From the IMG/VR virus record IMGVR_UViG_3300044681_000147, positions 1 through 34,535 of that record: a DNA stretch of 34,535 nucleotides; one strand, 5' to 3'. The notes under the pieces are model-generated. The model ran no database searches. It was not told the DNA's origin and saw only the letters and a program-made list of their open reading frames with translations. Positions 23,858 to 30,152 of this stretch are shown piece by piece. Both the position numbers and the translations under genes were made by a program. The stretch comes from a virus. Position 1 is the stretch's first letter. Each line of letters starts with the position of its first letter.

Positions 23858-26800
23858 TCAAGCCGAACGCACGTATAATGTGTATGTCTGAATCGTTGAC
23901 GATATACTATCGATTGTTGTACCTGTATAGTTTCCTACAAACGTTCTTTGATAATTACCAAGGAACCCACGAGTATAGTCACCAATGAAGTCCCTTGCAT
24001 AGTTGCCCGTGTAATCTCCAAGGAAGTCCTGTGTCGATACACGAGTCGAGATACGAGAATAAGCTGAGTTTCTTGTTCTCGTGAAAGCCGAAGTTCTGGT
24101 ACGTGTAGAGTCTCGTGTCGAGTTGCGAGTATATTCGCCAACATAATCTCGTGCATAATTCCCTACGAAATCGCCAGCAAAATTAGTAACCCTATCACGT
24201 GAGTAGTTACCTTCAAAGTTACGAGTATAGTCCCCAGTATAATTACCAGTATAATCACCAAGGAATCCACGGGTGTAATCACCAATGAAGTTTCTTGAGT
24301 AATTGCCAATGAAATTACCAGCGAAGGTATTTGTACTGTTTCGTGTATACTCACCAAGGAACCCACGAGTATAATCACCAACGAAGTTCTGTGTAGTAGT
24401 ACGTTGACTAACACGAGTATATGTTGACGATCTGGCTCTGGTGTAGTTAGAAGTTCTGGTACGTGAATATGCAGAGTATCTTGTTCTCAAAGAAACTCTG
24501 GTGTAGTTACCAGTGTAGTTACCAGTGTAGTCACCAAGGAACCCACGAGTATAGTCGCCAATGTAGTCGCCAGCAAATCCACGTGTGTAGTTACCAGTAT
24601 AGTCTCCAGCAAATCCTCTGGTATAATCGCCAATAAAGGTTCTTGAATAATTACCAACGAAGTTCCTTGCATAATTCGAATAACGAGTTCTGGTTGATGT
24701 TCTGGTATAGGCTGACACTCTTGTACGTGTTGATGTACGTGTCGAAGTTCTGGTGTAGTCGCCTGTACCAACATAATCACCAACATAATCTGTGGTGGTA
24801 TTTGTAAAATCACCCGTATACACGCCAGCGTAGTTACTTACTCTGGTATAGTTCGCTGAATAATCGGTAGTCGCATTAGTATAGTCGCCTACGAAATTAC
24901 CAGCGTAATATAAAGTACGAGAATAATTCAAAGTATAATCGGCTTCACCAGCATAATCGCCCACGAAATTACCAGCGTAATAACCTACACGAGTATAGTC
25001 TCCCAGATAATAGAGAGTACGTGTGTAGTTACCTGTGTAGTATAATGTGTTTGCATAGTCACCAGTGTAGTAAACTGTTCCACTATAGTCACCAGTGTAG
25101 TATACGGTTCCACTATAGTCACCAGTGTAGTATACGGTTCCGCCATAGTCACCCAGATAATACAGAGTAGCAGCAACATAGTCACCAGTGTAATAGACCG
25201 CACGTGCGTATGAATTAGTGATCGCACGGGCCACACTTCTACTAAACCAAGAACCATATGGAGGTGGTGTTGACCTAACATACCAAGAATTTCGTGTATA
25301 GTATAGAGTTCTGGTATAATACGCTGCGCCAATCCTAGTACGTTGATAGTTTGTACCAGCAACAGTTCTAGTACGAGTATAGTTTACTCCAAGTGCTCTA
25401 TTACGAGTATAGTTTACTGCGGCTGCTCTAGCACGAGTATAGTTTACTCCGACTGCTCTATCACGTGTGTAGGTTACACCAACTGCTCTAGCACGAGTGT
25501 AGTCTCCGGTTCCAGTTGTTGTTCTTTGATAGTTGAGTGTTCGGGTACTGGTACGTGTAGAAGTTCTCGTATAGTTGGCAGGCCCAATATAGTTACCAAG
25601 ATAATTGGCAGTTGGGGTTGAGGTTCTAGTAGAAGTTCTCGTATAGTTGCCAGGCCCAATATAGTTACCAACGAACCCTAATGTTCTTGTATAATCCCCA
25701 GTGAAGTTCGTGGTATAGTTGCCAGGCCCAATGTAGTTACCGGCATAATTGGTTGTGGCATTTGTGTAGTTACCAAGGAAGTTACCGGCATAATCTCCCA
25801 CATAGTTACGGGAATAATTCCCAACATAGTCACCAGCGAATCCTCTAGCATAGTTAGAAGTTCTAGTACGACTGTATGCTGAGACTCTAGCCCTAGTATA
25901 ATTTGAATAACGAGTTCTAGTACTAACACGAGTATAAGCAGAAATTCGTGTACGAGTACTTGTTCTAGTATAATTAGAAGTCCTAGTTACCTGAGAGTTT
26001 AATAACGATACTCGTGTGTAGTTACCAGTATAGTTGCCAGCAAATCCTCTGGCATAATCACCAAGGAACCCACGAGTATAATCGCCTGTAAATGTTCTCG
26101 CATAGTTACCAGTATAGTCACCAAGATAACTAGACACACGTGTACGAGTATAATTGGATACACGGTTTCGACTGTAATTGCCGATGAAGTCACCCACAAA
26201 GTTTGTGACTCTATCTCTTGAATATGTTGAATTACGAGTTCTAGAATAGTTCGATATTCTTGTACGTTGTGAATTTCTCTGACTATCTCTAGTATAATTT
26301 GATGTACGTGTTCTAGCGTAATTGCCGATAAAGTTACCGGCAAAGTCAGTTACCCTATTTCTAGTGAAAGTTGAGACTCGTGTTCTAGAATAGTTTCCGA
26401 TATAATCGCCAATATAATTGCCGGCATAATCACGAGCGTAATTACCAATAAAGTCTCTGGTATAATTACCAGTGTAATCGCCAGCATAATTCGAAGTACG
26501 AGTCCTCTGCGAAACTCTGGTATATGTTGAACCACGAGTTCTGCTGTAAGTCGAAGTTCTTGTGCGAGTATATGCAGAATTTCTATTACGGGTATAGTTA
26601 GTTTCGACCGTTGTCTTTTTTGTATCTGTGGCCGTTCCAACCGCAGTCCAAGTACCGGCATCGGTTGGAGCTCCTTGTGATGCTGACCGCAGTTGATATG
26701 ATCCGATATTTCCAGACGTTGCTCTTAAGTTACGAACAAACGCACCAATGGTATCAGAGATATCACTATCCAACATTTCTTTAAGATCACCACCGTCCAG

Positions 26801-27370
26801 TCCTACTGGACGAACGGTTGTTGGAGCAGTCATTGCTGTTCTTTGATAAATGTTATAATTTACTGTAGTCCCATCTGTTTGGGTATCAGAAAAAACATTA
26901 GAAAGAGCAACACCATAATCTGCGCCAGGCGAAGAACTACCTAAACGATAGATGCCAGGATATGAGGATGTTGCAATTCTAGAATTGATTCTTGTTGCCA
27001 ATGATTGCATATCAGCATCAGGCATTTCATAGAAACTTGGAGTACCACCACCATCAGTGTTATATCCAATAGGACGTAATGCACCAGCAGAAGGAGATTC
27101 TGTTCCAGCCTTCTGATAAACTGTTGTGGTTGTAGAACCAGACGTGATAGCAGTGGCGGGGTGAGTACCCACCGCTTGATTGTAAAACGTGTTTACGTAT
27201 GTACCAATAGATGTATTACCTGTGGCGGTAAGAGTTATATCACTCACACCTGTTGTTGCGGCAAGGTTATCCTTACCGACAACATAAGCAATATAGTTCT
27301 CTTCCGAGGTGGTCATCTCTTTGAGATCACCATTCACCCCAGATAATTTTAACGGTGTATTAGAAGACAT
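23858..27370 (-). CDS. Giant tetrapeptide-repeat virion-associated protein A
   Basis: 1170 residues. The N-terminal cap (~1-255) is a soluble-looking domain with NTSIGTYVNTFYNQAVGTHP and two YQ-type modules (TVYQKAGTESP, YNIYQRTA), ending GTWTAVGTATDTKK. Residues ~256-1145 are built almost wholly of four-residue units [G/R/S]-[N/D/T]-[Y/F/R]-[T/S/A/I], as in GNYTGDYTRDFIGNYA. This gives a Tyr/Arg/Asn/Thr/Gly composition nearly free of Lys, His, Met and Cys. A central island (near residues 680-720, YVRSTPPPYGSWFSRSV) breaks the repeat. The end TYTLYVRSA is shared with the paralogue. GGAG precedes the ATG. Its place among fiber genes suggests a virion fiber or surface protein; it is not proven. 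I know no established function for such repeats. Confidence 0.75.
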   Translation of the reverse strand: MSSNTPLKLSGVNGDLKEMTTSEENYIAYVVGKDNLAATTGVSDITLTATGNTSIGTYVNTFYNQAVGTHPATAITSGSTTTTVYQKAGTESPSAGALRPIGYNTDGGGTPSFYEMPDADMQSLATRINSRIATSSYPGIYRLGSSSPGADYGVALSNVFSDTQTDGTTVNYNIYQRTAMTAPTTVRPVGLDGGDLKEMLDSDISDTIGAFVRNLRATSGNIGSYQLRSASQGAPTDAGTWTAVGTATDTKKTTVETNYTRNRNSAYTRTRTSTYSRTRGSTYTRVSQRTRTSNYAGDYTGNYTRDFIGNYARDYAGNYIGDYIGNYSRTRVSTFTRNRVTDFAGNFIGNYARTRTSNYTRDSQRNSQRTRISNYSRTRNSTYSRDRVTNFVGDFIGNYSRNRVSNYTRTRVSSYLGDYTGNYARTFTGDYTRGFLGDYARGFAGNYTGNYTRVSLLNSQVTRTSNYTRTSTRTRISAYTRVSTRTRYSNYTRARVSAYSRTRTSNYARGFAGDYVGNYSRNYVGDYAGNFLGNYTNATTNYAGNYIGPGNYTTNFTGDYTRTLGFVGNYIGPGNYTRTSTRTSTPTANYLGNYIGPANYTRTSTRTSTRTLNYQRTTTGTGDYTRARAVGVTYTRDRAVGVNYTRARAAAVNYTRNRALGVNYTRTRTVAGTNYQRTRIGAAYYTRTLYYTRNSWYVRSTPPPYGSWFSRSVARAITNSYARAVYYTGDYVAATLYYLGDYGGTVYYTGDYSGTVYYTGDYSGTVYYTGDYANTLYYTGNYTRTLYYLGDYTRVGYYAGNFVGDYAGEADYTLNYSRTLYYAGNFVGDYTNATTDYSANYTRVSNYAGVYTGDFTNTTTDYVGDYVGTGDYTRTSTRTSTRTRVSAYTRTSTRTRYSNYARNFVGNYSRTFIGDYTRGFAGDYTGNYTRGFAGDYIGDYTRGFLGDYTGNYTGNYTRVSLRTRYSAYSRTRTSNYTRARSSTYTRVSQRTTTQNFVGDYTRGFLGEYTRNSTNTFAGNFIGNYSRNFIGDYTRGFLGDYTGNYTGDYTRNFEGNYSRDRVTNFAGDFVGNYARDYVGEYTRNSTRDSTRTRTSAFTRTRNSAYSRISTRVSTQDFLGDYTGNYARDFIGDYTRGFLGNYQRTFVGNYTGTTIDSISSTIQTYTLYVRSA
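23930..26605 (-). repeat. 12-bp (4-codon) repeat tract A
   Basis: Some 220 units of 12 bases in register with codons, for example minus-strand GGTAACTACACT-type and GGTGACTATACT-type words and CGT/AGA-rich alternatives. Synonymous sites vary widely between units while the amino-acid pattern holds, so the tract is maintained by protein selection and not by fresh slippage. Exceptions are local near-identical 30-base units near 25051-25170. Confidence 0.85.
25051..25170 (-). repeat. 30-bp tandem repeat coding a 10-residue YYTGDYSGTV unit
   Basis: Two back-to-back identical 30-base copies (25081-25110 and 25111-25140) are flanked by diverged copies on both sides. Each codes for the decapeptide YYTGDYSGTV (circularly permuted), so the four-residue register is replaced here by ten. 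The identity points to a recent duplication. Confidence 0.85.
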
Positions 27371-27393
27371 AATTTACTCCAAATCCTTACGAG

Positions 27394-27401
27394 TATTTAT
27401 G
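27394..27401 (-). promoter_or_regulatory. Late-promoter variant (CATAAATA)
   Basis: The minus strand reads CATAAATA, one base from the T4 late consensus. It overlaps the stop codon of one repeat-protein gene, 24 bases before the ATG of the next at 27370. Position is right for a promoter of repeat protein A. Confidence 0.5.
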
Positions 27402-30135
27402 CATATCTAACATACAAGGTATATGTTTCAATCGTTTCTATTCCCGACCCAATAGTGGTTCCAATATAATTTCCTACGAACCCACGGTTATAATCCCCCG
27501 TGAAGGTTCTACTGTAGTTCCCGACATAGTTACCAAGAAACTCTCCAGTATAATTTCCTACATATTCACCGATAAAACTAGAAGTTCTTGTTCTAGAATA
27601 TGAAGACACTCTGTCTCTACTGAAATGGCTCAGTCTGGTATAATCTACTAAAGTTATCCCGTCCGTTCCGATATAATTACCAATATATCCCTGCAAACTA
27701 TTTCTGGTGTATTCCCCGATATAGTTACGAGAATAGTTTCCGATAAAGTCTAGAGATGATGTACGTGTTGAAGTTCTGGTGTATGCAGAATTTCTATCCC
27801 TAGTGTATGTAGATGCTCTATTTCTAGTAAAAATGGAATCTCTTGTTCTGGTAAATGTCCGTGAATAATTACCAGTAAAGTCTCTACTGTAATTGCGAGA
27901 ATAATCACCCGCAAAATCTCGTGTAAAGTTTCTTGAATAATTACCAATAAAGTCTCTACTGAAATCAGCTGAGGTGAAATCACGATTATAGGACGAAACC
28001 CTAGTTCTTTGAAAGTACCTAGTGTAGTTACCAGTGTAATTGCCAGCAAAGTCTCTACTGTAATTAGAGGTTCTAGTTTGAGTACGCAATCTCTGATAAC
28101 TTCTTAAATAGTTACCAACAAAGTCCCCAATATAGTTACCAACAAAGTTCCCAATATAATCGCCAAGATAACCACGTTGATAATTTGAAGTTCTGGTTCT
28201 ATTGAAATTTCTAGAATAATTAGAATTTCTTGTTCTGGTGAAATTTGCAGTGTACCAAGTTGTTACGGGAGTATTTACGGCACTATCACGGGTGAAATTC
28301 CCAGTTGAAGTACGGTATCTTGGGAATGGTTCCCCGCCTGCCCAACGAACATAAGCCCAGTTAACATACCAAACAGCTCGTTGATAGTCCCCAGTATAGT
28401 ATGTTGTGTAAGTTTGGGTTCTTGAATAAGCCAAAGGCGTAGTAGACGATCTAGTCCTAGTGAAATTCAACCACTCGCTGTGCCAATAGACGTTCCAACC
28501 GCCGGCGATTCGATAATATGTTGACACACGAGCATAATCTCCCGTATAATCGATAGCCATATTACGATTGTAATCGCCAATAAACCCTCTAGAGTAATTA
28601 CGAGAATACTCACCAAGAAAATCTCTAGAGAAATTAGAAATTCTAGTACGTTGAAAGTTAGTATTACGGTCTCTTGTGAAAGCCGAAGTTCTTGTTTTAA
28701 GAATTTCTCTCGAATAATCGCCAGTATAGTTACCCGCAAAATCTCTAGAGTAATTACTTGTTCTTGTACGTGTTGATGTACGAGTATAATTACGAGCATA
28801 ATTGCCGATAAAATCTCTAGAATAACCAGAGGTTCTTGTTCTATTATAATTCGAAGTTCTTGTTCGTGTATAATTTCTAGAATAATTAGAAATTCTAGTT
28901 CTAGTGAAAGCCCTAGAATAGTTTGAACCTCGTGTTCTAGTGTAAGCAGAATTTCGATCTAGAGTAAATGTTGCAGTATAGTTACCAGAAAAAGTTCTGG
29001 AATAATCGCCCGTGAAGTCTCTAGTATAGTTACCAGTGTAATCGCCAGCATAATTACTTGTTCTGGTACGTGTAAACGCACGAGCATAATTGCCCGCATA
29101 GTTTCCTATGTAATTACCAACATAGTTCCCTTCAAAACTTCTGGTGTAGTTACCAATATAGTCTCTAGCGTAATTACCCGCATAATCCCCAGCAAATGCA
29201 CTTGATCGTGTACGAGTGTAATCCATCGAATAGGTTGACGATCTATTGCGATAATATGTCGAAACACGTGTACGAGTGTAATCAACTTCAGATGTTGATC
29301 TTTTCTTGTTGGTTGCAGTTCCGACAGCTCTCCAAGTACCGGCATCGGTTGGAGCTCCATCGGTGCTTGATCTTAATTGATAAGAACCAACGTTTCCTGA
29401 TATTGCACGTCTTGTCTTTGCACGTTGACCCAAGGTAAATTTAATCGCACGATCCGTCATCGTGGTGATACCTTGGAATGTTACACCATCACTGGAATCT
29501 CTTTGAATGCAAGCAAGATTTGCAACAGTACCATCACTGTCTACAATAGAAGATGGAGCGGCTTGATTTTCTCTTCTCCAAATATGATAGTTTACATCAG
29601 TATCTTCCGTTACGGTATCCGTGAAAACGTTATTGATGTACTTTGAGTAATCTGCGCCAGGAGATGCAGAACCCAGTTTAAATTGACCGATATAATCGGA
29701 CAGAGAGATACGTCCATTTAACCTATCGACCAGAACATTCATGTCCGAGTCTGCCATTTCGTAGACACCCTCAGACCCAATACTTGTAGGCCCATCCGTG
29801 GTAGGATTGAAGTATCCAATAGGTTTATGGAAGTCAGAATCGGATTCGTCTGCTGTACCAGCAATCTGATACAGTGTGGTTGTTACTGACCCAGACGTAA
29901 TCGAAGAGGCAGGATGGGTTCCTACCGCTTGATTATAAAACGTGTTTACATATGAACCAATAGACGTGTTTCCTGTAGATGTGAGTGTAAGGTTACCCAC
30001 ATCACCAGAATCAGATTCGACAAAGTGTGTACCGATCAAATATGATAGGTAGTTTTCTTCTGTTGAACCGAGTCTTTTTAAATGGCCTTGATCCGGAGAA
30101 TGTAACTTTAATGGCTTACTCTTCGCAATTGGCAT
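27397..30135 (-). CDS. Giant tetrapeptide-repeat virion-associated protein B (paralogue of A)
   Basis: 912 residues with the same plan as its downstream neighbour. The cap (~1-280) begins KSKPLKLHSPDQGHLKRLGS and contains NTSIGSYVNTFYNQAVGTHP and GNVGSYQLRSSTDGAPTDAG. A tetrapeptide-repeat body follows (~282-885; GNYIGNYAGNYARAFTRTRT and similar), then a Trp-rich island in the centre (YRIAGGWNVYWHSEWLNF, YVNWAYVRWAGGEPFPRY). The end is TYTLYVRYA. The body is Arg-richer and shorter than in protein A, so the two differ mainly in repeat number and island. AAGGATAGG precedes the ATG. Same reading as for A: probably a virion fiber/surface protein, function unknown. Confidence 0.75.
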   Translation of the reverse strand: MPIAKSKPLKLHSPDQGHLKRLGSTEENYLSYLIGTHFVESDSGDVGNLTLTSTGNTSIGSYVNTFYNQAVGTHPASSITSGSVTTTLYQIAGTADESDSDFHKPIGYFNPTTDGPTSIGSEGVYEMADSDMNVLVDRLNGRISLSDYIGQFKLGSASPGADYSKYINNVFTDTVTEDTDVNYHIWRRENQAAPSSIVDSDGTVANLACIQRDSSDGVTFQGITTMTDRAIKFTLGQRAKTRRAISGNVGSYQLRSSTDGAPTDAGTWRAVGTATNKKRSTSEVDYTRTRVSTYYRNRSSTYSMDYTRTRSSAFAGDYAGNYARDYIGNYTRSFEGNYVGNYIGNYAGNYARAFTRTRTSNYAGDYTGNYTRDFTGDYSRTFSGNYTATFTLDRNSAYTRTRGSNYSRAFTRTRISNYSRNYTRTRTSNYNRTRTSGYSRDFIGNYARNYTRTSTRTRTSNYSRDFAGNYTGDYSREILKTRTSAFTRDRNTNFQRTRISNFSRDFLGEYSRNYSRGFIGDYNRNMAIDYTGDYARVSTYYRIAGGWNVYWHSEWLNFTRTRSSTTPLAYSRTQTYTTYYTGDYQRAVWYVNWAYVRWAGGEPFPRYRTSTGNFTRDSAVNTPVTTWYTANFTRTRNSNYSRNFNRTRTSNYQRGYLGDYIGNFVGNYIGDFVGNYLRSYQRLRTQTRTSNYSRDFAGNYTGNYTRYFQRTRVSSYNRDFTSADFSRDFIGNYSRNFTRDFAGDYSRNYSRDFTGNYSRTFTRTRDSIFTRNRASTYTRDRNSAYTRTSTRTSSLDFIGNYSRNYIGEYTRNSLQGYIGNYIGTDGITLVDYTRLSHFSRDRVSSYSRTRTSSFIGEYVGNYTGEFLGNYVGNYSRTFTGDYNRGFVGNYIGTTIGSGIETIETYTLYVRYA
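27480..29290 (-). repeat. 12-bp (4-codon) repeat tract B
   Basis: About 150 four-codon units of the same consensus as tract A, interrupted around 28230-28550 by non-repeat sequence coding the Trp-rich island. As in A, units differ mainly at synonymous positions. Confidence 0.85.
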
Positions 30136-30152
30136 TACTACCTATCCTTACG

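Noticed and set aside
24487-26661. Several minus-strand frames rich in Ile/Leu/Val/Thr inside the repeat gene
   Set aside because: They are out-of-frame readings of the 12-base repeat (period divisible by three keeps every frame open). They have no ribosome sites or family features.
23930-29290. Short regularly repeated 12-base words that at first look like a CRISPR or satellite array
   Set aside because: The repeats are contiguous without unique spacers, stay in codon register inside two long open frames, and vary at synonymous sites, so they are protein repeats.
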